Shown here: piece by piece, positions 49,085 to 62,000 of the stretch
Numbering within the stretch: position 1 is the stretch's first letter
Layout of the letters: the number at the start of each line of letters is the position of its first letter
Assembly: GCA_014526335.1 (NCBI GenBank)
Contig: JACTAT010000044.1
Span: 2,981,042-3,045,041 of the forward strand
Length of the DNA stretch: 64,000 nt
DNA from: Chrysaora quinquecirrha
Taxonomy: Eukaryota > Cnidaria > Scyphozoa > Semaeostomeae > Pelagiidae
Direction of reading: 5' to 3'
Notes under the pieces: model-generated
Databases searched by the model: none
The model's input: only the letters and a program-made list of their open reading frames with translations
Told to the model about the DNA's origin: nothing
Made by a program: the position numbers and the translations under genes

Positions 49085-52000
49085 CAACCTGGTTAGTTAC
49101 GCTGCAAGCATAGCTTGTATTTTAGTTAATCAGTTTGTTAGTTAGTTTCTTAGTGAATTAGATAGTGAGCGAGTTTGTTTGTTAGTTAGCTAGCTTGATA
49201 ATTAGTTAGTTTGTAAGCTGCTTAACAATGTTGCAAGATTAGCTTGTATGTTAGTTAGTAAATAAGAAAGAGAGTTAGTTAGTTAGTTTGCTTGTTAGTT
49301 GGTTAGTTAGTTACATTGTTAGTAAGTTTATGAGTAAATTAGATAGTTTGCGAGTGTTTTTATTACATGTATAGCTAGTTAGTTAGTTAGCTAGCAAGCT
49401 GGTTAGCTACCTTGCAAGCATAGCTTGTATGTTAGTTAGTAAGTTAGAGAGCTAGTCAGTTAGTTGGTTAGTTAGTTACTTAGTTAGTTTGTTAATTAGT
49501 TACTTTAAGGCATAGCTTGTATGTTAGTTAGTTAGCTAGTTACTTAGTTAGTTAGTTAGTTTTTTAGTAAATGAGTTAGCTAGCTGATTAATTAGGTTGA
49601 AAGCATAGCTTGTATGTTAGTTAGTTAGAAATATAGAAAGCTAGTTAGTAAGTTGGTTAGTTAGTTACCCAATTAACTAGTTTGTGAGCAAATTAGATAG
49701 TTTGCGAGGTTGTTTGTTAGTTAGACAGTTAGTTAGTTAACTAGTTTGTTAGCTAGTATGTTTGCAACCTACCTAAATTGATTGCAAGCATAGCTTGTAT
49801 GTTAGTAAGTAAGTAAGATAGAAAGTTATTTCGTAGTTGGTTAGTTAGTTACTAAGTTAGTTTGTTTTTGAGTACATTAGAGAGTTTGCGAAGTTTTTTG
49901 TTAGTACGCTAGCTAGTTAGTTCGTGAGTTAGCAAGCTGGTTAGTTATGTTACAAGCATAGCTTGTATCCTAGGTAGTAAGGTTGTTAGTTAGTTAGTTA
50001 GTTAGTTTGTTAGTCAATTAGATAGTTAGCGGGTTTGCTTCTTAGTTAGTTAGTTAGTTAGTTTGTTATTGAATGAGTTAGCTAGCTGCTTAGTTAGTTT
50101 AAAATTATAGCTTGTATTTTAGTTATGTAGTTAAATAGTTAGCTTGTTTGTTTGTTTATTAGTAAATTAGATAGTTTGCCGGTTTGTTCGTTAGCAAGTT
50201 AGCTTGACAGTTAGTAGGTTTTTAAGCTGCATAATTAGGTTGCAATCATAGCTTGTATGTTAGTTACTTAGTAAGATAGAGAGTTTTTTAGTTAGTTAGT
50301 TAGTTAGATAGTTAGTGAATTTGGTTCTTAGTTAGTTACTTAGTTTGTGAGTAATTTAGATAGTTTGCGAGGTTGTTTGTTAGTTACTCAGTTACTTAGT
50401 TAGTTACCTAGCAAGCCGGTTAGTTACGCTGCAAGCATAGCTTGTCTGATAGTTAGAAAGTTAGTTAGTTAGTTAGTTAGTTTGTTGGTAAATTAGATAG
50501 TTAGCGAATTTGGTTCTTAGTTGGTTACTTAGTTCGTGAGCAGTTTAAATAGTGGGCGAGTTTGTGTGTTAGTTAGTTAGTTAATTAGTTAGTTACCTAG
50601 CAAGCTGATTAGTTATGTTTATTAGCTAGTTAGTTAGGTATGTAGCGAGCAGGTTAGTCACGTTGCAAGAATAGCTTGTATGTTAATTAGTAAGTTAGTA
50701 AGTTAGTTAGTACGTTTGTTAGTAAAATAGATAAATGGCGAGTGTGTTTGTTGGTTAGTTAGTCAGTTAACTAGTTTGTGAGTGAATTGGATAGTTTGCG
50801 AGGTTGATTGTTTGTTAGATAGTTAGTTAGTTAGGTATGTAGCAAGCTAGTTAGAATCGTCGCAAGCATAACTTGTGTGTTAGTTAGTAAGTTAATTAGT
50901 TAATTACTTAGTTTGTTAGTAATTTAGATAGTTTGCGAGGTTTTTTTGTTAGTTACTTAGTTAGTTAATTAGTTACCTAGCAAGCTCGTTAGTTACGTTG
51001 CAAGCATAGCTTGTCCGTTAGATAGTAAGCTTGTTAGTTAGTTAGTTAGTTTGTAAGTAAATAAGATAGTTAGCGAATTTGGTTCTTAGTTAGCTATATA
51101 GTTCGTGAGTAATTTAGATAGTTTGCGAAGTTGTTTGCTAGTTACATAGTTAGTTAGTTAGTTACCTAGCAAGTTGGTTAGATATGTTTAAAGCATAGCT
51201 TGTATCTTAGGTAGTAAGGTAGTTAGTTAGTTAGTTAGTTAGTTGGTTAGTTAGTTTATTAGTAATTTAGATAGTTAGCGAGTTTCGTAGTTGGTTAGTT
51301 CGTTGGTTAGTTAGTGAGGTGGCTTGCTGCTTTGTTAGACTGAAAGCATTGCTTTTATGTTAGCTAGTTAGCTAGTTAGTTTGTTAGTTGGTTTATTAGT
51401 AAGTTAGATATTTAGCGAGTTTATACGTTAGTTAACTAGTTTTTTAGCTAGTAAAATGGCGACCTGCCTAATTTGGTTGCAAGCATAGCTTGTATGCTAG
51501 TTAGTAAGTAAGATAGGAAGTTAGTTCGTAGTTGGTTAGTTCGTTACTAACCTAGTTTGTTTTTGAGTACATTAGAGAGTTTGCGAAGTTTTTTGTTAGT
51601 ACGTTAGCTAGTTAGTTAGTGAGTTAGCAAGCTGGTTAGTTATGTTACAAGCATAGCTTGTATCTTAGGTAGTAAGGTTGTTAGTTAGTTAGTTAGTTAG
51701 TTTGTTAGTCAATTAAATGGTTAGTGGGTTTGTTTCTCAGTTAGTTAGTTAGTTAGTTATTGAATGAGTTAGCTAGCTGCTTAGTTAGTTTAAAATTATA
51801 GCTTGTATGTTAGTTATTTAGATAAATAGTTAGCTTGTTTGTTTGTTTATTAGTTAATTAGTTAGTTTGCAAGTTTGTTTGTTAGCAAGTTAGCTTGACA
51901 GTTAATAAGTTTGCAAGCTGCATAATTAGGTTGCAAGCATAGCTTGCATGTTAGTTACTTAGTAAGATACAGAGTTTTTTAGTTAGTCAGGTAATTAGAT

Positions 52001-53519
52001 AGTTAGCGAATTTGGTTCTTAGTTAGTTACTTAGTTCGTGAGTAATTTATATAGTTTGCGAAGTTGTTTGTTAGTTACTTAGTTAGTTAATTAGTTACCT
52101 AGCAAGCTGGTTAGTTACGCTGCAAGTATAGCTTGTCTGTTAGTTAGAAAGTTAGTTAGCTAGTTAGTTAGTTTGCTTATAAGTTAATTAGAAACTTAGC
52201 AAGATTGTTATTTACCTTGCAAGCATAGCTTGTAAGTTAGTTAGTTAGTTAGTTTGTTAGTCAATTAGATGGTTAGCGGGTTTGTTTCTTAGTTAGTTAG
52301 TTAGTTAGTTATTGAATGAGTTAGCTAGCTGCTTAGTTAGTTTAAAGTTATAGCTTGTATGTTAGTTATTTGGATAAATAGTTAGCTTGTTTGTTTGTTT
52401 ATTAGTTAATTAGTTAGTTTGCAAGTTTGTTTGTTAGTTAGTTAGCTTGTTGGTTAGTTAGTTTGTAAGCTAATGAATTAGGTTGCAAGCATAGCTTTTA
52501 TGCTACTTACTTAGTAAAATATAGAGTTTGTTGGTAAGTTAGTTAGTTTATTAGTAAATTAAAAAAATAGCGAGTTTCTTTGTTAGTTAGTTAGTTTGTT
52601 AGTTAATTTGTTTGTAAGCAGCTTGATTAGATTACAAGCGTAGCCTATATGTTCATTAGTTAGTACGATAGAGAGTCAGTTGGTTATTTGGTTAGTTAGT
52701 TTCTTAGTTAGTTATTTTGTTAGTAAATTGGATAGTCTACGAGGTTGTTTGTTAGTTAATTAGTTATTTAGTTAGCTAGTTTGTTAGCAAGCTGGTTAGT
52801 TATGTTGCAATTATAGCTTGTACGTTAGTTAGTAAGTTAGTTAGTTACTTAATTAGTTTGAATGTAATCTAGATAGTTAGCGAGTTTCTTTCTTAGTTAG
52901 TTACTTATTTATTTCGTGAGTTAGCTAGCTTCTTAGTTAGGTTGAAAGCAAAGCATGTATTTTAGTTAGCTAGTTATTTGGTTAGTTGGTTAGTTAGTTT
53001 ATTAGCAAATTAGGTAGTTAGCAAGTTTGTTTGTTAGTTAGTTAGTTTGTTAGTTGGTTAGTTTCTAAGCTGCCTAATTAGGTCGCAAGCATAGCTTGTT
53101 TGTTAATTACTTAGTGAGATAAAGCAGTAGTTTGTTAGTTGGTTAAATTGTTGGTAAATTAAATGGTTAGCGAGTTTGTTTGTTAGTTAGATAGTTAGTT
53201 CGTTAGTTAGCTAGTTAGTTTGCTAGTTTATTAGTTTCTTAGTTAATTTATTTGTAAATTATGGGCTGCTTATTTAGGTTGCAAGCATAGCTTGTATGTT
53301 AGTTAGTTAGTAAGATAGAGGGTTAGTTAGTTAGTTTGTTAATTAGTTACTTTAAGGCATAGCTTGTATGTTAGTTAGTTATGCTAGTTAGATAGTTAGT
53401 TAGTTAGTTTATTAGTAAACTAGATAGTTTAGCGAGTTTCTTGTAAGTTTGTTAGTTTCTTAGTTAGTTAGTTAGTTGGTAAATTAGATGCTTTGTAAGG
53501 TAGAAAGCATGTCTTGCAT

Positions 53520-53550
<31 letters not shown>

Positions 53551-54818
53551 GGTTAGTTAGTTAGTTTGTTATCATTTTAGATAGTTATCGAATTTGTTTG
53601 CTAGTTAGTTAGTTTCTTAGTTAGTTAGTTTGTAAGCTGCATAATTAGGTTGCAAGGATAGGCTGTATGTTAATTGGTAACTAAGATAAAGTCTTAGTTA
53701 GTTAATTGGTTAGTTAGTTAATAAGTTAGTTTGTTTTTGAGTATATTAGATAGTTTAAGAGATTGCTTGTTAGTTAGTTAGTTAGTTAGTTTTTTAGTAA
53801 ATGAGTTAGCTAGCTGATTAACAAGGTTGAAAGCATGGCTTTTATGTTAGTTAGTTAGTAATATAGAGAGCTAGTTAGTAAGTTGGTTAGTTAGTTACTC
53901 AATTAATTAGTTTGTTAGTAAACTAGATAGTTTGCGAGGTTGCTTGTTAGTTAGATTGTTAGTTAGTTAGGTAGGTAGAAAGCTGGTTAGTTACGTTGCA
54001 AGCATGACTTGAATGTTAGTTAGTAAGTTAAATAGATAGTTATGTAGTTTGTTAGCAAATTAGATAGTTTTCGAGGTTGTTTGTTAGTTAGTTAGCTAGT
54101 TAGTTAGTTAGGTATGTAGCAAGCTGGTTAGTTACGTTGCCAGCATAGCTTGTTAGTTAGTTAGTTAGTTAGTTAGTTGGTTAGTTAGTTTATTAGTAAT
54201 TTAGATAGTTTGCGAGGTTGTTTGTTAGTTACTTAGTTAGTTAGTTAGTTACCTAGCAAGTTGGTTAGTTATGTTTAAAGCATTGCTTCTATCTTAGGTA
54301 GTAAGGTAGTTAGTTATTTAGTTAGTTAGTTAGTTGGTTAGTTAGTTAGTTTGTTACCATTTTAGATAGTTATCGAATTTGTTTGCTAGTTAGTTAGTTT
54401 CTTAGTTACTTAGTTTGTAAGCTGCATAATTAGGTTGCAAGGATAGGCTGTATGTTAATTGGTAACTAAGATAAAGTTTTAGTTAGTTAATTGGTTAGTT
54501 AGTTAATAAGTTAGTTTGTTTTTGAGTATATTAGATAGTTTAAGAGATTGCTTGTTAGTTAGTTAGTTAGTTAGTTTTTTAGTAAATGAGTTAGCTAGCT
54601 GATTAATTAGGTTGAAAGCATAGCTTGTATGTTAGTTAGTTAGTAATATAGAAAGCTAGTTAGTAAGTTGGTTAGTTAGTTACTCAATTAATTAGTTTGT
54701 TAGTAAACTAGATAGTTTGCGAGGTTTTTTGTTAGTTACTTAGTTAGTTAGTTACCTAGCAAGCTCGTTAGTTACATTGCAAGCATAGCTTGTCCGTTAG
54801 TTAGTAAGCTTGTTAGTT
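49012..54818 (-). repeat. TTAG-orientation satellite block 6
   Basis: It opens with modules shared with 37693 onward. From about 51.2 kb it enters the 4.1-kb duplication described separately. A local duplication places the GTTATCATTTTAGATAG module at about 53562 and again at about 54345. There is no gene. Confidence 0.93.
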
Positions 54819-57800
54819 GAGGGGGGCTTTGGGGGGTATCAAAACCCGAAAACCCGGAAGAAAATTGGGACAAACCCGACAACCCGGATGACCTTAGTTT
54901 CGACAACTGTTTTTAGAAGTTTACCCACTGACATCCTTTTTCAGGTTGAAAACCCGAAAGCCTGCACCTTTTTACTACAATGCCCGAAACCGGACTAGAA
55001 AAATGGCAAAACCCGTTGCCCGTTAAATAAACTTGACCCGAAAACCCGCACGATTTTTTAAGAAAACCCGAAAACCCGAGGCCGAAATTGGCCAAACCCG
55101 CAACCCGTGAAATCCCAAAGCCCCCCTCTTAGTTAGTTAGTTAGTTTGTAAGTAAATAAGATAGTTAGCGAATTTGGTTCTTAGTTAGTTAGATAGTTCT
55201 TGAGTAATTTAGATAGTTTGCGAAGTTGTTTGCTAGTTACATAGTTAGTTAGTTAGTTACCTAGCAAGTTGGTTAGATATGTTTAAAGCATAGCTTGTAT
55301 CTTAGGTAGTAAGGTAGTTAGTTAGTTAGTTAGTTAGTTGGTTAGTTAGTTTATTAGTAATTTAGATAGTTAGCGAGTTTGGTAGTTGGTTAGTTCGTTA
55401 GTTAGTTAGTGAGTTAGCTTGCTGCTTTGTTAGACTGAAAGCATTGCTTTTATGTTAGCTAGTTAGCTAGTTAGTTTGTTAGTTGGTTTATTAGTAAGTT
55501 AGATATTTAGCGAGTTTATACGTTAGTTAACTAGTTTGTTAGCTAGTAAAATGGCGACCTGCCTAATTTGGTTGCAAGCATAGCTTGTATGCTAGTTAGT
55601 AAGTAAGATAGAAAGTTAGTTCGTAGTTGGTTAGTTCGTTACTAACCTAGTTTGTTTTTGAGTACATTAAAGAGTTTGCGAGGTTTTTTGTTAGTACGTT
55701 AGCTAGTTAGTTAGTGAGTTAGCAAGCTGGTTAGTTATGTTACAAGCATAGCTTGTATCTTAGGTAGTAAGGTTGTTAGTTAGTTAGTTAGTTAGTTTGT
55801 TAGTCAATTAAATGGTTAGTGGGATTGTTTCTCAGTTAGTTAGTTAGTTAGTTATTGAATGAGATAGCTAGCTGCTTAGTTAGTTTAAAATTATAGCTTG
55901 TATGTTAGTTATTTAGATAAATAGTTAGCTTGTTTGTTTGTTTATTAGTTAATTAGTTAGTTTGCAAGTTTGTTTGTTAGCAAGTTAGCTTGACAGTTAA
56001 TAAGTTTGCAAGCTGCATAATGAGGTTGCAAGCATAGCTTGCATGTTAGTTACTTAGTAAGATACAGAGTTTTTTAGTTAGTCAGTTAGTTAGATAGTTA
56101 GCGAATTTGGCTCTTAGTTAGTTACTTAGTTCGTGAGTAATTTATATAGTTTGCGAAGTTGTTTGTTAGTTACTTAGTTAGTTAATTAGTTACCTAGCAA
56201 GCTGGTTAGTTACGCTGCAAGTATAGCTTGTCTGTTAGTTAGAAAGTTAGTTAGCTAGTTAGTTAGTTTGCTTATAAGTTAATTAGAAACTTAGCAAGAT
56301 TGTTATTTACCTTGCAAGCATAGCTTGTAAGTTAGTTAGTTAGTTAGTTTGTTAGTCAATTAGATGGTTAGCGGGCTTGTTTCTTAGTTAGTTAGTTAGT
56401 TAGTTAGTTATTGAATGAGTTGGCTAGCTGCTTAGTTAGTTTAAAGTTATAGCTTGTATGTTAGTTATTTAGATAAATAGTTAGCTTGTTTGTTTGTTTA
56501 TTAGTTAATTAGTTAGTTTGCAAGTTTGTTTGTTAGTTAGTTAGCTTGTTGGTTAGTTAGTTTGTAAGCTAATGAATTAGGTTGCAAGCATAGCTTTTAT
56601 GCTACTTACTTAGTAAAATATAGAGTTTGTTGGTAAGTTAGTTAGTTTATTAGTAAATTAAAAAAATAGCGAGTTTCTTTGTTAGTTAGTTAGTTTGTTA
56701 GTTAATTTGTTTGTAAGCAGCTTGATTAGATTACAAGCGTAGCCTATATGTTCATTAGTTAGTACGATAGAGAGTCAGTTGGTTATTTGGTTAGTTAGTT
56801 TCTTAGTTAGTTATTTTGTTAGTAAATTGGATAGTCTACGAGGTTGTTTGTTAGTTAATTAGTTATTTAGTTAGTTAGTTTGTTAGCAAGCTGGTTAGTT
56901 ACGTTGCAATTATAGCTTGTACGTTAGTTAGTAAGTTAGTTAGTTACTTAATTAGTTTGAATGTAATCTAGATAGTTAGCGAGTTTCTTTCTTAGTTAGT
57001 TAGTTATTTATTTCGTGAGTTAGCTAGCTTCTTAGTTAGGTTGAAAGCAAAGCATGTATTTTAGTTAGCTAGTTATTTGGTTAGTTGGTTAGTTAGTTTA
57101 TTAGCAAATTAGGTAGTTAGCAAGTTTGTTTGTTAGTTAGTTACTTTGTTAGTTGGTTAGTTTCTAAGCTGCCTAATTAGGTCGCAAGCATAGCTTGTTT
57201 GTTAATTACTTAGTGAGATAAAGCAGTAGTTTGCTAGTTGGTTAAATTGTTGGTAAATTAAATGGTTAGCGAGTTTGTTTGTTAGTTAGTTAGTTAGTTC
57301 GTTAGTTAGCTAGTTAGTTTGCTAGTTTATTAGTTTCTTAGTTAATTTATTTGTAAATTATGGGCTGCTTATTTAGGTTGCAAGCATAGCTTGTATGTTA
57401 GTTAGTTAGTAAGATAGAGGGTTAGTTAGTTAGTTTGTTAATTAGTTACTTTAAGGCATAGCTTGTATGTTAGTTAGTTATGCTAGTTAGATAGTTAGTT
57501 AGTTAGTTTATTAGTAAACTAGATAGTTTAGCGAGTTTCTTGTAAGTTTGTTAGTTTCTTAGTTAGTTAGTTAGTTGTTAAATTAGATAGTTAGCGAGTT
57601 TGTTAGTTGGTTAGTTAGTTAGTTAGTTAGTTGGTTAACTAGCTGCTTTGTAAGGTAGAAAGCATATCTTGCATGTTAGTTAGTTAGTTAGTTAGTTGGT
57701 TAGTTAGTTAGTTTGTTACCATTTTAGATAGTTATCGAATTTGTTTGCTAGTTAGTTAGTTTCTTAGTTAGTTAGTTTGTAAGCTGCATAATTAGGTTGC

Positions 57801-59000
57801 AAGGATAGGCTGTATGTTAATTGGTAACTAAGATAAAGTCTTAGTTAGTTAATTGGTTAGTTAGTTAATGAGTTAGTTTGTTTTTGAGTATATTAGATAG
57901 TTTAAGAGATTGCTTGTTAGTTAGTTAGTTAGTTAGTTTTTTAGTAAATGAGTTAGCTAGCTGATTAATTAGGTTGAAAGCATAGCTTGTATGTTAGTTA
58001 GTTAGTAATATAGAAAGCTAGTTAGTAAGTTGGTTAGTTAGTTACTCAATTAATTAGTTTGTTAGTAAACTAGATAGTTTGCGAGGTTTTTTGTTAGTTA
58101 CTTAGTTAGTTAGTTACCTAGCAAGCTCGTTAGTTACATTGCAAGCATAGCTTGTCCGTTAGTTAGTAAGCTTGTTAGTTAGTTAGTTAGTTTGTAAGTA
58201 AATAAGATAGTTAGCGAATTTGGTTCTTAGTTAGTTAGATAGTTCTTGAGAAATTTAGATAGTTTGCGAAGTTGTTTGCTAGTTACATAGTTAGTTAGTT
58301 AGTTACCTAGCAAGTTGGTTAGATATGTTTAAAGCATAGCTTGTATCTTAGGTAGTAAGGTAGTTAGTTAGTTAGTTAGTTAGTTGGTTAGTTAGTTTAT
58401 TAGTAATTTAGATAGTTAGCGAGTTTGGTAGTTGGTTAGTTCGTTAATTAGTTAGTGAGTTAGCTTGCTGCTTTGTTAGACTGAAAGCATTGCTTTTATG
58501 TTAGCTAGTTAGTTAGTTAGTTAGTTAGTTGGTTTATTAGTGAATTAGATATTTAGCAAATTTATGCGTTAGTTAACTAGTTTGTTAGCTAGTAAGCTTG
58601 CAACCTGCCTAAATTGGTTGCAAGCATAGCTTGTATGTTAGTTAGTAAGTAAGAGAGAAAGTTAGTTCGTAGCTGGTTAGTTAGTTACTAAGCTAGTTTG
58701 TTTTCGAGTACATTAGAGAGTTTGCAAGGCTTTTTGTTAGTACGTTAGCTACTTAGTTAGTGAGTTAGCAATCTGGTTAGTTATGTTACAAGCATAGCTT
58801 GTATGTTAGGTTCTTAGTAAGATAGAGAGTTTTTTAGTTAGTTAGTTAGTTAGATAGGAACCGAATTTGGTTTTTAGTTAGTTACTTTGTTTGTGAGTAA
58901 TTTAGATAGTTTGCGAGGTTGTTTGTTAGCTACTTAGTTAGTTAGTTAGTTATCTAGCAAGCCGGTTAGTTACGCTGCAAGCATATCTTGTCTGTTAGTT
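51200..59000. repeat. 4.1-kb module duplicated in tandem
   Basis: The marker GTAAAATGGCGACCTGCC occurs at about 51451, 55547 and 61551. AAGATTGTTATTTACC occurs at 52201 and 56296, and ATGGGCTGCTTATTT at 53261 and 57360. The offset is 4,095-4,099 bp over the first 2 kb. It changes to about 3,362 bp after an extra local duplication near 53.5-54.3 kb. A block of about 60-70 bp present near 57590-57650 is missing near 53490. Edges are approximate. Confidence 0.8.
54819..55128. mobile_element. 310-bp MITE-like element with AACCCG repeats
   Basis: Perfect 15-bp TIRs: GAGGGGGGCTTTGGG (54819-54833) and CCCAAAGCCCCCCTC (55114-55128). The flanks duplicate TTAGTT. Against the empty paralogue at about 58143-58195 the insertion adds 316 bp, exactly 310 plus 6. 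The interior is dominated by scattered AACCCG and AAACCCGA motifs rather than unique sequence. Short frames on both strands are products of this simple composition. No family assigned. Confidence 0.88.
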
Positions 59001-62000
59001 AGAATGTTAGTTAGTTAGTTAGTTAGTATGTTAGTAAATTAGATAGTTAGGGAATTTGGTTCTTAGTTATTTACTTAGTTCGTTAGTAATTTAGATAGTT
59101 TGCGAGGTTCGTTGTTAGTTAGTTAGTTAGTTAGTTAGTTACCTAGCAAGCTGATTAGTTATGTTTATTAGCTAGTCAGTAAGGTATGTAGCGAGCTGGT
59201 TAGTAATGTTGCAAGCATAGCTTGTATGTTAATTAGTAAGTTAGTTAATTAGTTAGTACGTTTGTTAGTAAAATAGATAGTTAGTGAGTGTGTTTGTTTG
59301 TTAGTTAGTCAGTTAACTAGTTTGTGAGTGAATTGGATAGTTTGCGAGGTTGATTGTTTGTTAGATAGTTAGTTAGTTAGGTATGTAGCAAGCTAGTTAC
59401 ATTCGTCGCAAGCATAACTTGTATGTTAGTTAGTAAGTTAATTAGTTAGTTACTTAGTTTGTTAGTAAATTAGATGGTTTGCGAGGTTGTTTGTTTGTTA
59501 GTTAGTTAGTTAGTTAGGTATCTAGCAAGATTGTTATTTACATTGCAAGCATAGGTTGTAAGTTAGTTATTTAGTTAGTTTGTTAGTCAATTAGATAGTT
59601 AGCGGGTTTCTTTCTTAGTTAGTTAGTTAGTTAGTTAGTTATTGAATGAGTTAGCTAGCTGCTTAGTTAGTTTTAAGTTATAGCTTGTATGTTAGTTAAT
59701 TAGATAAATAGTTAGCTTGTTTGTTTGTTTATTAGTTAATTTGTTAGTTTGCAAGTTTGTTTGTTAGCAAGTTAGCTTGACAGTTAATAAGTTTGCAAGC
59801 TGCATAATTAGGTTGCAAGCATAGCTTGTATGTTAGTTACTTAGTAAGATACACAGTTTTTTAGTTAGTTAGTTAGTTAGATAGTTAGCGAATTTGGTTC
59901 TTAGTTAGTTACTTAGTTCGTGAGTAATTTATATAGTTTGCGAAGTTGTTTGTTAGTTACTTAGTTAGTTAGTTAGTTACCTAGCAAGCAGGTTAGTTAC
60001 GCTGCAAGAATAGCTTGTCTGTTAGTTAGAAAGTTAGTTAGTTTGTTAGTTAGTTTGCTTATAAGTTAATTAGAAACTTAGCAAGCTTGTTTTTTAGTCA
60101 GTTAGCTTGTTGGTTAGTTAGTTTGTAAGCTAATTAATTAGGTTGCAAGCATAGCTTAGTTTGTAAGCTGCATAATTAGGTTGCAAGGATAGGCTGTATG
60201 TTAATTGGTAACTAAGATAAAGTTTTAGTTAGTTAATTGGTTAGTTAGTTAATAAGTTAGTTTGTTTTTGAGTATATTAGATAGTTTAAGAGATTGCTTG
60301 TTAGTTAGTTAGTTAGTTAGTTTTTTAGTAAATGAGTTAGCTAGCTGATTAATTAGGTTGAAAGCATAGCTTGTATGTTAGTTAGTTAGTAATATAGAAA
60401 GCTAGTTAGTAAGTTGGTTAGTTAGTTACTCAATTAATTAGTTTGTTAGTAAACTAGATAGTTTGCGAGGTTTTTTTGTTAGTTACTTAGTTAGTTACTT
60501 AGTTACCTAACAAGCTCGTTAGTTACGTTGCAAGCATAGCTTGTCCGTTGGTTAGTAAGCTTGTTAGTTAGTTAGTTAGTTTGTAAGTAAATAAGATAGT
60601 TAGCGAATTTGGTTCTTAGTTAGTTAGATAGTTCTTGAGTAATTTAGATAGTTTGCGAAGTTGTTTGCTAGTTACATAGTTAATTAGTTAGTTACCTAGC
60701 AAGCTGATTAGTTATGTTTATTAGCTAGTCAGTAAGGTATGTAGCGAGCTGGTTAGTAATGTTGCAAGCATAGCTTGTATGTTAATTAGTAAGTTAGTTA
60801 GTTAGTTAGTACGTTTGTTAGTAAAATAGATAGTTAGTGAGTGTGTTTGTTGGTTAGTTAGTCAGTTAACTAGTTTGTGAGTGAATTAGATAGTTTGCGA
60901 GGTTGATTGTTTGTTAGATAGTTAGTTAGTTAGGTATGTAGCAAGCTAGTTAGATTCGTCGCAAGCATAACTTGTGTGTTAGTTAGTAAGTTAATTAGTT
61001 AATTACTTAGTTTGTTAGTAATTTAGATAGTTTGCGAGGTTTTTTTGTTAGTTACTTAGTTAGTTAATTAGTTACCTAGCAAGCTCGTTAGTTACGTTGC
61101 AAGCATAGCTTGTCCGTTAGATAGTAAGCTTGTTAGTTAGTTAGTTAGTTTGTAAGTAAATAAGATAGTTAGCGAATTTGGTTCTTAGTTAGTTAGATAG
61201 TTCGTGAGTAATTTAGATAGTTTGCGAAGTTGTTTGCTAGTTACATAGTTAGTTAGTTAGTTACCTAGCAAGTTGGTTAGATATGTTTAAAGCATAGCTT
61301 GTATCTTAGGTAGTAAGGTAGTTAGTTAGTTAGTTAGTTAGTTGGTTAGTTAGTTTATTAGTAATTTAGATAGTTAGCGAGTTTCGTAGTTGGTTAGTTT
61401 GTTGGTTAGTTAGTGAGTTAGCTTTGTTTCTTTGTTAGACTGAAAGCATTGCTTTTATGTTAGCTAGTTAGCTAGTTAGTTTGTTAGTTGGTTTATTAGT
61501 AAGTTAGATATTTAGCGAGTTTATACGTTAGTTAACTAGTTTTTTAGCTAGTAAAATGGCGACCTGCCTAATTTGGTTGCAAGCATAGCTTGTATGCTAG
61601 TTAGTAAGTAAGATAGAAAGTTAGTTCGTAGTTGGTTAGTTCGTTACTAACCTAGTTTGTTTTCGAGTACATTAGAGAGTTTGCGAAGTTTTTTGTTAGT
61701 ACGTTAGCTAGTTAGTTAGTGAATTAGCAAGCTGGTTAGTTATGTTACAAGCATAGCTTGTATCGTAGGTAGTAAGGTTTTTCGTTAGTTAGTTAGTTAG
61801 TTTGTTAGTCAATTAGATAGTTAGCAGGTTTGTTTCTTAGTTAGTAAGTTAGTTAGTTATTGAATGAGTTAGCTAGCTGCTTAGTTAGTTTAAAATTATA
61901 GCTTGTATTTTAGTTATTTAGTTAAATAGTTAGGTTGTTTGTTTGTTTATTAGTAAATTAAATAGTTTGCGAGTTTGTTTGTTAGCAAGTTAGCTTGACA

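Noticed and set aside
54810..55095. Short frames of 60-62 codons on both strands over the 310-bp element.
   Set aside because: The AACCCG simple repeat is low in stop codons, and the frames cross the TIR and lack any family resemblance.
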